NCBI GenBank assembly: GCA_963822595.1 | Contig: CAWGIG010000003.1 | Location: 310,001 to 374,000 of the forward strand | DNA length: 64,000 nt | Direction: 5' to 3' | Origin: CAVRUH01 sp963822595 | GTDB taxonomy: Bacteria > Chlamydiota > Chlamydiia > Chlamydiales > Waddliaceae | In this document: positions 35,368-44,580 of the stretch, in pieces | Position numbering within the stretch: position 1 is the stretch's first letter | Layout of the letters: every line of letters begins with the position of its first letter | Program-made: the position numbers and the translations under genes | The notes under the pieces: generated by a model | The model's input: the letters and a program-made list of their open reading frames with translations, nothing else | Database searches by the model: none | What the model was told of the DNA's origin: nothing

Positions 35368-36645
35368 TCAGCTATCTAAAAAGCTTATGATAGCGTCTCG
35401 GGTTTGTTCCAAATGGCTATATTCATGAACGGAGGAGACAAACCAAGCTTCTTGTTGCGAAGGGGGTATATAAACTCCATTGGAGAACATGTGGCGGAAA
35501 AACCTCGGAAATTCTTTAGAATCAATACTTTTTGCTTCTTCGCCATTGTTAATACTCTTGGCACCCAAAAACAACGTAAACATCGAACCTACCTGTTGAA
35601 TGCAGGCATTTATCCCCTTTTTCTCGATAAACTCTTTCACAGGTTGAGTGATAACATCGGTTTTTCTCTCAAGCATTGCATGGAATCCAGCCCTTTCTAA
35701 AAGCATAAGGGCTTGTAAGCCAGCTTCTACCGCTATCGGATTCCCCGAAAGAGTTCCCGCTTGATAAACCGGACCAAGAGGTGCCAGATAATTCATAATA
35801 TCTTCCCGGCCTCCAAATGCGGCAAGAGGAAAACCCCCACCAACGATTTTTCCAAGACAAGTCAGGTCAGGCTTAATGTCATAAAGAGCTTGGGCACCAC
35901 CCAAAGCGACACGGAATCCTGAAATCACTTCGTCAAAAATCAATAAAGCGCCGGATTTCTCTGTCTCTTCGCGAAGCATCTGCAAAAACTCGGGTGTTGC
36001 GGGAACGACGCCCATATTACCTGCGATCGGTTCTACGATCACCGCTGCCACTTTATTTGTTTGTAAAAATTTTCTGCAGGTATTGACATCATTATAAGGC
36101 AGTGAAACCATATCACTCACCAAGGATTTAGGAATGCCAGCCGATGATGATGTCGGAAGACTAGATAGCCCCGAACCTGCATTCACCAAAAAATAATCGG
36201 CATGTCCGTGATAGTTTCCATTGAACTTAAGAATCGTATCGCGTCCTGTGAAACCCCGCGCTAATCTTACAGCGCTCATTGTCGCTTCCGTTCCGGAACT
36301 TACAAAGCGCACTTTTTTTATCGAAGGCACATGTTGAGTAATTTTTCTGGCGAGCTTTTCTTCAATAGGTGTGGACATTCCAAATGAAGTGCCCATTGCT
36401 AATCTTTTGCGGACTTCTTTCATGATTTCAGGATGGCAATGACCATGAATAAGGGCTCCCCAAGAGCCACAGAAGTCGATAAACCGTCTTCCATCTACAT
36501 CATAGATACAATCTTTCGCCCCCGAATCGGCAATCAACGGATTTTGCTCCATGCCTATACAGGCTCTTGCTGGGGAACTGACTCCGCCTGGGATCACTTC
36601 ACAAAGTTTTTCATATGTCGCTTGGCTTTTAGACTTACAGTGCAT
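35368..36645 (-). CDS. hemL: Glutamate-1-semialdehyde 2,1-aminomutase
   Basis: A 425-residue PLP enzyme of the C5 heme pathway, converting glutamate-1-semialdehyde to 5-aminolevulinate. ATG 36645 (MHCKSKSQ) follows AAAGGA; the in-frame TTG at 36660 overlaps that site. The family start 'IPGGVSSPARA', 'SSGTEATMSAVRLARG' and the PLP-Lys region 'LTCLGKIVGGGFPLAAFG' are all present, and length is standard. It is a single gene with family B hairpins on both sides, an odd symmetrical placement. Confidence 0.95.
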   Translation of the reverse strand: MHCKSKSQATYEKLCEVIPGGVSSPARACIGMEQNPLIADSGAKDCIYDVDGRRFIDFCGSWGALIHGHCHPEIMKEVRKRLAMGTSFGMSTPIEEKLARKITQHVPSIKKVRFVSSGTEATMSAVRLARGFTGRDTILKFNGNYHGHADYFLVNAGSGLSSLPTSSSAGIPKSLVSDMVSLPYNDVNTCRKFLQTNKVAAVIVEPIAGNMGVVPATPEFLQMLREETEKSGALLIFDEVISGFRVALGGAQALYDIKPDLTCLGKIVGGGFPLAAFGGREDIMNYLAPLGPVYQAGTLSGNPIAVEAGLQALMLLERAGFHAMLERKTDVITQPVKEFIEKKGINACIQQVGSMFTLFLGAKSINNGEEAKSIDSKEFPRFFRHMFSNGVYIPPSQQEAWFVSSVHEYSHLEQTRDAIISFLDS

Positions 36646-36751
36646 GGTTTTTCCTTTCAAAAAGGGTCCATTCTATTCTTCGATAATATTTATTTCAAGA
36701 TGAAAATGAAAAATTTGCCACGAAGAGACGAAGAAAGCGAAGCGTAGACGC

Positions 36752-36901
36752 TATAGACATAAAATAACAGGATAAGCAGGATCGCAAGCGGTAGGATAAA
36801 AAAGGATAAGAAAAAAAATAAAAATTCAATTTTTCTTATCTTTTTTTATCCTTTCTTATCCTGCCGCTTGCGATCCTGCTTATCCTGTTAATGTTGTATA
36901 G
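36752..36901. repeat. Family B long inverted repeat (copy 3)
   Basis: Left arm CATAAAATAACAGGATAAGC... and right arm ...TATCCTGTTAATGTTGTATAG. One left-arm T in CGGTAGG stands opposite G, keeping a wobble pair. Immediately before it (36716-36745) is a half-copy of family C words (CCACGAAGAGACGAAG). Confidence 0.9.
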
Positions 36902-36906
36902 GCATT

Positions 36907-37890
36907 CTATTGTAGCCACTCAAGAATTATAGTTGCTAGATAGGCTATCGAAGCCGAAAACGGAAAAGTGATGATCCAAGCAGAAAAAATTTGCGTTGTC
37001 ACTCCCCACCGTACCGCTGAAAGACGTCTCGTCGATCCAACTCCCATGATTGCAAAATTGATCGTGTGGGTAGTACTTAACGGAATTCCAAAACGAGAAG
37101 CTAGTTCAATTGTACTCGCAGCACCCATCTCAGCAGCAAATCCCTGCGAGGTATCTAGATGAGTGATTCTAAATCCCACAGTTTTTAAAATTCTCCAACC
37201 TCCAATCAAAGTTCCCAATCCGATCGCAAACGCGCATATCAACATCACCCATACAGGTACATAAAATGTCGGAATAACCCCCTTCACCAATAATGCTAGC
37301 GTAAAAGCCCCCATGAGTTTTTGACCATCGTTAGATCCATGGCTAAAAGACATAAACGCTGCGGAGAGTACTTGCAAAAATCGAAATAACCCTTTTACTT
37401 TTCCAAGACTCGTTCTTCTGAAGATCCAATAGATCGCACTCATGATCAAGAGTCCCACAGAAAATCCTAAAAAAGATGAAAAGAATAAACCAAGTAAGAC
37501 TTTGCTCCATCCATCCCATAATAGCGCATCGAAGCCACCGGTGGCAAACCCTGCGCCTGTCAAACCCGCCACTAAAGCGTGGCTTTTGCTCACAGGCATC
37601 CCCCAACGAGCATTTATGATTCCCCAAAAAATCAAGCCAAGCATCGCAGCGGCAACTGTTGTTAAATTGACAAAATCATCTTTAATAAAGCCGGTGCCTA
37701 TAGTATTTGCTACCGCAGTACCTGAGAGAGCTCCAAGAGTGTTAAAGACGCCAGCCATTAAAATGGCTTGAATAGGAGTAAGAGCTTGCGTTGAGACACT
37801 GGTGGCGATGGAATTCGGAGCATCGGTCCATCCATTCACGAATTCTGCTGCCAAAACGAGTCCGAGAACTAACAGCAGGGCTATATCCAT
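36907..37890 (-). CDS. Inorganic phosphate transporter, PiT family
   Basis: A 327-residue membrane protein with about ten helices. It has the PiT signature 'GWTDAPNSIATSVSTQAL' near 20-37 (the N-D-A/G-x-N-x-x-x-T type motif) and its inverted repeat 'SFSHGSNDGQKLMGAFTL' near 195. It imports phosphate with cations. The companion DUF47 protein lies 3 bases upstream on the same strand, a pairing conserved from Chlamydia (CT691/CT692 as I recall) to many bacteria. Slightly short, typical of PitA-like chlamydial forms. Confidence 0.92.
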   Translation of the reverse strand: MDIALLLVLGLVLAAEFVNGWTDAPNSIATSVSTQALTPIQAILMAGVFNTLGALSGTAVANTIGTGFIKDDFVNLTTVAAAMLGLIFWGIINARWGMPVSKSHALVAGLTGAGFATGGFDALLWDGWSKVLLGLFFSSFLGFSVGLLIMSAIYWIFRRTSLGKVKGLFRFLQVLSAAFMSFSHGSNDGQKLMGAFTLALLVKGVIPTFYVPVWVMLICAFAIGLGTLIGGWRILKTVGFRITHLDTSQGFAAEMGAASTIELASRFGIPLSTTHTINFAIMGVGSTRRLSAVRWGVTTQIFSAWIITFPFSASIAYLATIILEWLQ

Positions 37891-37893
37891 ATT

Positions 37894-38523
37894 TTATCCA
37901 TATTTCACAACTGTTGCTTCGATGGTATTGGCGATATCTTCGCATTTGTCGATACAATCTTCAAGGATGTCGTAAATTTCTTTCCATTTAATCACTTCTA
38001 TAGGATCGGTATGATTTTTGAATAGATTTTGAATCGCATTATCTGCAAGGCGATCTCCGTGATTTTCCAATCGATTGATTTCGATGCAATAATCTAAAAT
38101 GCGTTGAGGACGCTTTAAATTTCTAATGCTGCTGACCGCTTTAACAACGATCCCCATTGCTTCGTTAAAAACTTGGGCAAGCTCACAAAGTTCGGGGGTG
38201 CTTTTCTCAATCCCGAAAAGTTCCATTCTAACCACAATTTTTTCGGAAAAATCAATGACGTCGTCGAGCTGTTTTGCAAGGATATGAATATCTTCTCTAT
38301 CAATAGGCGTGATGAAGCTTTTATTTAGTTTATTCATGATCTCATGAGTGGTCATATCGCTTTCGTGTTCGAGATCTTTCAATTGGTTGATACCGGGATG
38401 ATGAGGAGCCCAGGAGTTGCAAATTTCAAGAAAAAGCTCCACTCCCTTTTTAACACCCTTAGCATGTTCATCTAAAAGGTCGAAAAACTTCTCTTCCCTT
38501 GGTATGAGTGAAAAAGGCATCAA
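37894..38523 (-). CDS. PhoU-like DUF47 partner of the phosphate transporter
   Basis: A 209-residue all-helical protein of the TIGR00153/DUF47 family. E/D-rich metal-binding motifs are seen as 'LKDLEHESDMTTHEIMNKL' and 'INRLENHGDRLADNAIQNL', the same E-x-x-x-D repeats that bind iron clusters in PhoU. It is thought to regulate PiT transport or link it to metal status. It is co-transcribed with the transporter (3-base gap), and ATG 38523 opens the conserved sequence. Confidence 0.9.
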   Translation of the reverse strand: MMPFSLIPREEKFFDLLDEHAKGVKKGVELFLEICNSWAPHHPGINQLKDLEHESDMTTHEIMNKLNKSFITPIDREDIHILAKQLDDVIDFSEKIVVRMELFGIEKSTPELCELAQVFNEAMGIVVKAVSSIRNLKRPQRILDYCIEINRLENHGDRLADNAIQNLFKNHTDPIEVIKWKEIYDILEDCIDKCEDIANTIEATVVKYG

Positions 38524-38587
38524 AAAACCTAAGCTATTTAATTAAAATAATCTATAGCATTTTTTTCACGTTATAGCAATGAATTTT

Positions 38588-39439
38588 TTAAATCAATTTC
38601 CAGTCTTTAGGGAGAGGTGCATTGAAGCTAAGTTTGTTATCCCCTTCAAGAGTGAATTCTAGCTTTTGAGCGTGTAAATAGAGGCGCTGGGCGCCGACTC
38701 TTTGGTTAAAGTCTTTATCGCCGTATTTTTCATCGCCTATGATGGGATGGCCTATAGCCAGAGCATGAACGCGAATTTGATGGGTTCTGCCGCTTTTGGG
38801 GATAGCTTCGACCAATGTTACGTTTTGGAAAGTCTTTAGTTTTAAAAAGGTTGTTTCGGACTCTTTTCCGTCGACATCTGACTTTTCTAGGTATTGATCT
38901 TTGGACATTTTTCCTTGAATGAGGGCGAGATAGGATTTTTCGACCTTTTGTTCGCGAAAAAGTTCGTGGAATTCTTTTAAGAAGGTGCGAGTTTTTGCGA
39001 TGACTAAACAGCCGGAGGTTTCTCTATCGATACGATGGGCGAGATCTAGATGCGGGTTATCATACATTTTGCGAAAGGCTTCGATGACACCGACATCTTG
39101 TCCGCTGCCGGAGTGAACAGGGATTCCGGAAGGTTTATTGATGACGATCATCTTGTCGTCTTCGTAGATGATGGATTGTTTGAGCCATTTGATGACTTCT
39201 TTATCAATTTCGATTTCGGCTTTTTGGATCGTTTTTACGGGGGGAACGCGGATGAGATCATTGATTTCCAAACGATCGCTAGGTTTCACTCGTTTTTTAT
39301 TTACGCGGACGCCGCCGCTGCTGAGCATTTTGTAGATATGGCTTTTAGGAACCCCTTTAAGATGGGCAACCAGAAAGTTATCGATTCTCTGTCCCTGATG
39401 ATGTTCCGTAATAGTGAAGTATTGGACTGATTTAATCAT
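38588..39439 (-). CDS. Large-subunit pseudouridine synthase, RluC/RluD type
   Basis: A 283-residue RNA-modifying enzyme with an N-terminal S4 RNA-binding domain (15-65, 'SHIYKMLSSGGVRVNKKRV') and a catalytic domain with HRIDRETSG, the nucleophile being Asp138. Further marks are 'INKPSGIPVHSG' near 101 and 'SGRTHQIRVHALAIGHPIIGD'. It isomerises uridines in 23S rRNA; RluC (955/2504/2580) and RluD cannot be told apart by eye. It stands alone, with a 370-base gene-free gap before the next operon. Confidence 0.9.
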   Translation of the reverse strand: MIKSVQYFTITEHHQGQRIDNFLVAHLKGVPKSHIYKMLSSGGVRVNKKRVKPSDRLEINDLIRVPPVKTIQKAEIEIDKEVIKWLKQSIIYEDDKMIVINKPSGIPVHSGSGQDVGVIEAFRKMYDNPHLDLAHRIDRETSGCLVIAKTRTFLKEFHELFREQKVEKSYLALIQGKMSKDQYLEKSDVDGKESETTFLKLKTFQNVTLVEAIPKSGRTHQIRVHALAIGHPIIGDEKYGDKDFNQRVGAQRLYLHAQKLEFTLEGDNKLSFNAPLPKDWKLI

Positions 39440-39811
39440 GGTTTTTGAGATTTTTTATTTTACTTTCAACTACAAACAATAGAGGTTAATTCACCTCAAG
39501 TCTACTCTATGTCAATCCTTTAGTGCAACTCTTGATTGCTAGGGTTCGGGCTTGGGACATTAAATCTAATATTTAAATTTGATAAGTTTATTCATGTGTC
39601 TGTAAAACCTAAAGATTTCAATATCCGCGCGTTGAAAAGGCAATCATCCCCGTCTCAAGATTAAGAGAATAACGTAGAATAAGTTTTCAGCATTTTTCAT
39701 AAAATTTACCGATAATTTTCCTATTCTCGGACAAATCGAAGAAAAAGCTTGATTTAAAATGGTGTAATGGTGTAACATTACATATATATATCAATATATT
39801 AGGTTTGTAAC
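39440..39811. other. Gene-free AT-rich gap before the hydrolase/racemase operon
   Basis: No open frame or RNA gene is supported. The right end holds a palindromic site (listed separately) and a very AT-rich 'ATATATATATCAATATATT' tract before the start codon. No terminator for the flanking divergent genes is expected here, since both read outward. Confidence 0.5.
39763..39782. promoter_or_regulatory. Candidate operator palindrome TGTAATG-N6-CATTACA
   Basis: A perfect 7-base inverted repeat with a 6-base spacer 30 bases before the start of the serine hydrolase gene. The spacer creates TGTAACAT at 39771-39778, and the same eight bases occur again at 39806-39813 across the start codon. The preceding TTGATT (39750-39755) could be the -35 element. 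A dimeric repressor could block transcription and initiation. The regulator is unknown; TrpR is encoded at the far end of this gene set, but the site is unlike the E. coli trp operator. Confidence 0.45.
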
Positions 39812-40912
39812 ATGAGACTATCATTAATCACGGCAATTATTATTACGACAGCTCTTGGAGCCTTTTTATCCTTTAGAAGCTGTTTGGATTCACATGATGC
39901 AATCGATAAATATTTAACCTCTCATAACTTTCAAGGTGTTGTCTTAATTGGCGCCGGTGAAGAAATCCTGTATAGCAAGGGATTTGGTCTTGCAAATGAA
40001 GAACACAAAATTCCCAATATCACCCAAACAGTATATCGTATTGGATCGATTACAAAACAATTTACCGCAGTCGTCATGATGCAGTTGCAGGAAAAAGGAC
40101 TGCTTTCGGTGAACGATCCGATAAGTTTGTACCTTACCGATTATCCAAACGGCGATAAAATTACAATACATCACCTCCTTACACATTCATCAGGAATACC
40201 AGATATCACAGTGATCCCCAATCTTACCGAACTGCAACGAAGAAACACAACGGCCTTGAATTCGATAAATTTCTTCAAGGATCTTCCATTGGATTTCACT
40301 CCTGGGTCCGATTGTAAATATTCAAATAGCGGATACATCGTACTAGGCGCCATCATCGAAAAAGTGACGAATCAACCCTATGAACTCTACTTGCAAGAAA
40401 ACATTCTGAGACCACTTCAGCTTAAAGGCACCTACGCTGAAGCAACCGACCAAATTATGACTCATCGGGCCTCAGGATATAGGCGCACAGAGAATGAGAT
40501 CTTGAAGCATGCAGACTTTATCGATATGTCATTTCCACATGCCTCTGGAGGGTTATCTTCAACCGCTACCGACCTTTTTACATTCACCCGATCATTTAAA
40601 GGTAATGTATTACTAAGTGATGAAAGCCTCGCGACCATCTTTACGATCCATGCAGCAAGCAAAACCAATGGGATCAGTTATGGTTATGGATTTAGAATAG
40701 GACCCAATAATAAAAGCATGGAAGGCTGTGATAGCAATATTATAGGCCATGCAGGATCTATAGAAGGTTTTGAATCGATGGTTGTCCGTTATGACGACAT
40801 CAATCTAACCATCATCCTTTTATCAAATATCGAAAAAACAAACGTCCGTTTATTCCATAAGGAACTGGCGGATATCATCCCTACATCTTGGCGTCTCCGC
40901 CCTTCTTTTTAA
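39812..40912 (+). CDS. Serine hydrolase, class C beta-lactamase/DD-peptidase family
   Basis: A 366-residue exported protein of the AmpC/AmpH/D-aminopeptidase-like family (PF00144). Residues 1-22 form a signal or anchor. Active-site motifs are S79-I-T-K82 (SxxK), Y-S-N in 'CKYSNSGYIVLG' near 168 and H-A-G in IGHAGSIEGF near 315. Natural substrates are usually D-amino-acid peptides or peptidoglycan stems; penicillinase activity is not implied. The next gene starts 50 bases on, and an amino-acid racemase and importer follow, so D-amino-acid turnover is an attractive theme. The Shine-Dalgarno is weak (AGGT), and the palindrome just upstream suggests control. Confidence 0.85.
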   Translation: MRLSLITAIIITTALGAFLSFRSCLDSHDAIDKYLTSHNFQGVVLIGAGEEILYSKGFGLANEEHKIPNITQTVYRIGSITKQFTAVVMMQLQEKGLLSVNDPISLYLTDYPNGDKITIHHLLTHSSGIPDITVIPNLTELQRRNTTALNSINFFKDLPLDFTPGSDCKYSNSGYIVLGAIIEKVTNQPYELYLQENILRPLQLKGTYAEATDQIMTHRASGYRRTENEILKHADFIDMSFPHASGGLSSTATDLFTFTRSFKGNVLLSDESLATIFTIHAASKTNGISYGYGFRIGPNNKSMEGCDSNIIGHAGSIEGFESMVVRYDDINLTIILLSNIEKTNVRLFHKELADIIPTSWRLRPSF

Positions 40913-40962
40913 TGCGTACAGTTGAAAAAAAATTTAAAAAATAAATCTAAAGGAGAAGAGTC

Positions 40963-42198
40963 ATGTCATATGTAAGTGGATCGGTTTGCAAATATTTATT
41001 TGGAAATGAAGCGAATCAAATTTTTGAAAACCTGTATTTTTCAGGTTCAGAAGAACGTCAGGGTAAGTTCGTCGACGAAGCGCTTGAGATATTAATGAAA
41101 ATCAATATGTTTCTATTAACTCGAAATAGAGCTTTTGTTCTCATTGATCCTATGGCCTTCAACAATCAATGCCACTTGTACGCCTTAAGAGTCACCAAGA
41201 TACAGAAAAAATATCAAGGAATGACGGAGGAGGATAAATGTGCGATGAATGAAGAGAACAGATTCCTTCATTTATCAATGTTCCTTAGCTTTTCACTAAG
41301 TGACACAAGGAATCTTGTAACTGTCGTGAAAAGAGCTATGGATGAGCTTAGTATCAGTAAAATGTTTAAAAAGCCGTTCAAAAACTTTCTGTTGGACCAA
41401 GGAAATTGCCGGCAAAAGGCAGCACGCATAGCATTGAATCAGCTATTTGAGAAAGACTTGAAGGATTCTTTAGCTGCGGAAGCGATGGACAAATTACATT
41501 GTGAATTGTCACAGCTCGCACATGAAAAACTGGTAACACAGTCCTCCCGAGGATTAAATGGAGGATTACTGTATACGTTTCCTAAACTTTCAGGTGTTGC
41601 CTATTTTATTGAACAAATATCCAAAAATAACATCCCTTTCGTTGTCAAAGTTAAGATATTGACCGAGGATGGTGCTGGAGGGGTTATAACGCATTCATCC
41701 CGAGAAATCGACGATGATGAGCCTGTGATTGTTCTTGAAGGATTTGCAGGGACATTATCACTACCCGAGTGCAGGGTGGAAGCAAAAAAATGCAGTATAT
41801 TTTTTCATAGATACATTGATACTAAGATGAGGCATAGCCAAAATGAGCCCTGCTTCTATTGCAAAGCCACTCAAATCGATCTTAGCCCCTATCGAGAACG
41901 TCTTGTAAAGGCAATGGCATCCCCTGAAGAGATGTTTTATGCTTTGGGAGTTGATTTTCTTATAAAACAACAGCCAGAATTTCAACATTTCTTTGAAGAC
42001 AAAGAACGGTATCCCCATTTATGTGAACTTTTTTCACGCTCTAAGCCTCTTGTAGAAAAATTAGGCCTTGACATGGATAAGCCATCAGCATTTTCAGTAT
42101 GCCATGCTTATGCGGATGTGGGGGTACATGGAAAATCTAATGGATTTCAACTCGACATGACTCAAGAGGTCTTTTTAAAAAGCAGGGGGATCTTATGA
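40963..42198 (+). CDS. Hypothetical protein of the racemase/ABC operon
   Basis: A 411-residue soluble protein that I do not recognise. AAAGGAG precedes ATG 40963. It is helical in the first half; Cys-containing stretches 'DQGNCRQKAARIALNQLF' and 'NEPCFYCKATQIDLS' could hold a metal or cofactor, and 'EPVIVLEGFAGTLSLPECRV' looks like a beta region. There is no signal peptide or membrane segment. Its stop overlaps the racemase ATG by 4 bases, so it is tightly coupled to amino-acid metabolism. An enzyme acting on an amino acid, such as a novel lyase or oxygenase, is possible but unsupported. Confidence 0.7.
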   Translation: MSYVSGSVCKYLFGNEANQIFENLYFSGSEERQGKFVDEALEILMKINMFLLTRNRAFVLIDPMAFNNQCHLYALRVTKIQKKYQGMTEEDKCAMNEENRFLHLSMFLSFSLSDTRNLVTVVKRAMDELSISKMFKKPFKNFLLDQGNCRQKAARIALNQLFEKDLKDSLAAEAMDKLHCELSQLAHEKLVTQSSRGLNGGLLYTFPKLSGVAYFIEQISKNNIPFVVKVKILTEDGAGGVITHSSREIDDDEPVIVLEGFAGTLSLPECRVEAKKCSIFFHRYIDTKMRHSQNEPCFYCKATQIDLSPYRERLVKAMASPEEMFYALGVDFLIKQQPEFQHFFEDKERYPHLCELFSRSKPLVEKLGLDMDKPSAFSVCHAYADVGVHGKSNGFQLDMTQEVFLKSRGIL

Positions 42199-42866
42199 AA
42201 AAAGTAGGAATCATTGGAGGAGCTGGCCCACTGGCCAGCTCCCTGCTATACGAGTCAGTGGTACACGAGTGCTACGTGCAAGGCGGGGATATTCCAGAAA
42301 TTTTATTACTGAATTTTCCCTTTACAAGGTGTTTAACAAAGGATGAAGCATCAGACAATCTTAGCTGTGTTTTAGAGGAGCTAAGTTACTGCATTAACAC
42401 CCTTGAACGACATGAAGTAGAAGTAGGATTATTGGCCTGCAATACAATGCATCTCTTTTTGAAGATGCTTCCTAAACCTCTTTTACAGTTTCACGCTTTA
42501 CCCGAACTTGTTCTTTGTGAGGCGAGAAAAAAGAAAGCGTGCTCCCTATTCATTTTGGGTAGCCAAAATAGTTGCCGTCTAGGATTATACGAGGACCCCG
42601 AGATAACGATGGCTTATCCATCCCATGAAGAGCAGCGTGTTGTCGATAACGTGATTGACAGAGTACTACAAGGAAAAATTTCTCCTGAGGACTCACAGTC
42701 AATCAGTCGACTAATTCTCAATGCATCGGAACGAATACCCTTTGATGGTGTAGTTTTGGGGTGTACCGATTTACCGGTATTGCACCATCACTACCCAATT
42801 AAGTCGATGTTTCCCATTTATGATTCCATCAAAATTGCATCAAAAAAATTAAGAGGTTTATTATGA
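42195..42866 (+). CDS. Aspartate/glutamate-type amino acid racemase
   Basis: A 223-residue cofactor-independent racemase of the Asp/Glu/hydantoin family. The N-terminus VGIIGGAGPLAS is the family opening, and the two catalytic Cys are C82 in LLACNTMH and C190 in LGCTDLPVL. It resembles YgeA-type broad-spectrum racemases more than MurI. It could provide D-Glu or D-Asp for peptidoglycan or convert scavenged D-amino acids to L-forms. It overlaps both neighbours by 4 bases (unknown protein before, lipoprotein after), giving a tightly coupled set with the importer. Confidence 0.85.
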   Translation: MKKVGIIGGAGPLASSLLYESVVHECYVQGGDIPEILLLNFPFTRCLTKDEASDNLSCVLEELSYCINTLERHEVEVGLLACNTMHLFLKMLPKPLLQFHALPELVLCEARKKKACSLFILGSQNSCRLGLYEDPEITMAYPSHEEQRVVDNVIDRVLQGKISPEDSQSISRLILNASERIPFDGVVLGCTDLPVLHHHYPIKSMFPIYDSIKIASKKLRGLL

Positions 42867-43762
42867 AAAATTTTATTATATTATGTTTGTTATTGCTAAC
42901 ATCATGTGGTAAATCCGATGAGAAAAAAACAATCGCCATATTGACACCTGTTTCGCACCCAAGTTTAGAGCATTGCGAGAAGGGGTTTATTGAGACTATA
43001 GAAAAGCACTCCCCCGGCAAATACGAATTTGTTACTTATAACGCCCAGGGAAATAAAACTCTTCTGCGGTCAGAAGTTGAAGAGATTTCCAAGAGAAACT
43101 TTGACCTTGTATTGACAATCGGGAGCTCTACCACTCAAATGACGACCGAAGTTTTCTCAAAAAAACATATCCTTACCCCTATCGTTTTCACAGCTGTAAA
43201 TATTACAGAAAAGTTTGCTGGTGATAATGTCACGGGTGTAAAGGAGATGCTGAGATTCAATGAGGAAATAGAAGCCCTCATATCCTATAAACCAGAACTT
43301 TCCAAGGTACTCTTGGTGTATAATCCTGCCGAACCAGGTCTACAAAAGGATTACGAAGAGATCAAACAAATCCTGGAAGAACGGAACATTGTTCTCCAAG
43401 CTGTCGAGGTATTTCAAACTAATGAGCTTAAGGCTAAGGTTTCACCATTCATGGAAAATATGGATGCCATTATTATCCTAAAGGACAACACTGTAGTTTC
43501 CGGGCTTGAGGTTCTCAGCAAATTGTGTAATGAGAAACAAATTCCACTCATGGCTAGTGACCTTGACTCACCCGATCGAGGCGCTGCCTTCGGTTTTGGC
43601 GTCTATGAATTCGACTTCGGTGTAGAAGCTGCAAAAAAAGCTATACAGATCCTCGAGGATCATGTAGAGCCAGGCTCTATTCCAGTTACCGCTGTTACCA
43701 ATTTTACCTTGCGTGTCAATCATGAGGCTGCTAAGGCACAGGGAATTGAGGTGCAACAATGA
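42863..43762 (+). CDS. TrpX-like ABC substrate-binding lipoprotein
   Basis: A 299-residue lipoprotein with lipobox LLTSC (Cys15) and a periplasmic-binding fold of the PF04392 type: 'IAILTPVSHPSLEHCEKGF' is the family opening, and 'DLVLTIGSSTTQM' and 'IPLMASDLDSPDRGAAFGFG' are further hallmarks. In streptococci such a protein (TrpX) with a permease and ATPase is linked to tryptophan uptake; others of the family carry aromatic compounds or amino acids. The permease and ATPase genes follow without a gap, and trpR lies at the end, which makes tryptophan the first guess. The racemase next door argues for another amino acid. Confidence 0.85.
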   Translation: MKNFIILCLLLLTSCGKSDEKKTIAILTPVSHPSLEHCEKGFIETIEKHSPGKYEFVTYNAQGNKTLLRSEVEEISKRNFDLVLTIGSSTTQMTTEVFSKKHILTPIVFTAVNITEKFAGDNVTGVKEMLRFNEEIEALISYKPELSKVLLVYNPAEPGLQKDYEEIKQILEERNIVLQAVEVFQTNELKAKVSPFMENMDAIIILKDNTVVSGLEVLSKLCNEKQIPLMASDLDSPDRGAAFGFGVYEFDFGVEAAKKAIQILEDHVEPGSIPVTAVTNFTLRVNHEAAKAQGIEVQQ

Positions 43763-44578
43763 TTTTTTCCATTATTGAGCAATCATTAATTGCGCTCCCG
43801 TTGCTTTTTGGGGCATACATAACTTTGTCGCTATTGAAGCTACCCGATTTTAGTATTGAAAGCGCCTACTTATTTGGCGGGGTAATGGCTTATTTGGCAA
43901 AGGATCATCCACTCCCATTGGTCATCCTTAGTGCCGCGACAGGTGGTGTTATGGTCGGGGTTATTGTTAGTTTTCTTAATCAATATCTTAGAATACCCTA
44001 TCTCCTTGCTGCAATCGTCACCAATGGGCTCGTTCACGGGCTGACACTTCTCTTTTTGAATGGATCTGTCAACGGGTTTCGATTGGCAACCCCAGTGAAC
44101 GAGATTGTCTTATTGATTAATGTGGCGGGGGTGGTCAGCATTATCCTATTTGTTCTTTTGCGATCTCAGATGGGATATTGCTTGGCGATTTATGGCAAAT
44201 CCTCAGTTTTTTGACAATCATAGGATATCAAGACGCTTTGTATTGTTTTTTGGAACTATTTTGGGACACAGCCTGGCTGCTATAAGCGGCTTTTTGTTTT
44301 CGTTAACAAGTGGCGTTGTCGATCTTTCTATGAATTTTGGTGTCATCATGCTATGCCTAACCTCCTTGATGATTGGCAAGTTACTTAAGAAGGGTGATAT
44401 CCCTAATTTAATCGTGCCCATGTTAGGAATTTTAGCCTATTTCTTGATGCAGCAGATACTGCTCAGGATGGGCTTGAATCTGAAATATTTCAATGCCTTT
44501 CAAGCATTATTCGTCCTTTCCATTCTGTTCATAGGAAACAGAAAGAATACTTACACCCTTGACCATTTAGGAGTATAA
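43759..44578 (+). pseudogene. TrpY-like ABC permease, frameshifted
   Basis: Two overlapping frames encode one permease of the BMP/branched-chain family (PF02653 type). Frame one (43759-44214) gives five or six membrane helices ending '...MGYCLAIYGKSSVF' at a premature stop. Frame +1 then carries 'NPQFFDNHRISRRFVLFFG' and three more helices to 44578. Removing one A from the AAA at 44197-44199 joins them as 'AIYGNPQFFDNHRISRR', exactly where related permeases read a Gly-Glu-Asn-Pro type loop. So a single-base insertion (mutation, sequencing error, or programmed slippage) has split a gene of about 272 residues. Without it the importer should be inactive, although both neighbours look intact. Confidence 0.8.
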
Positions 44579-44580
44579 TT

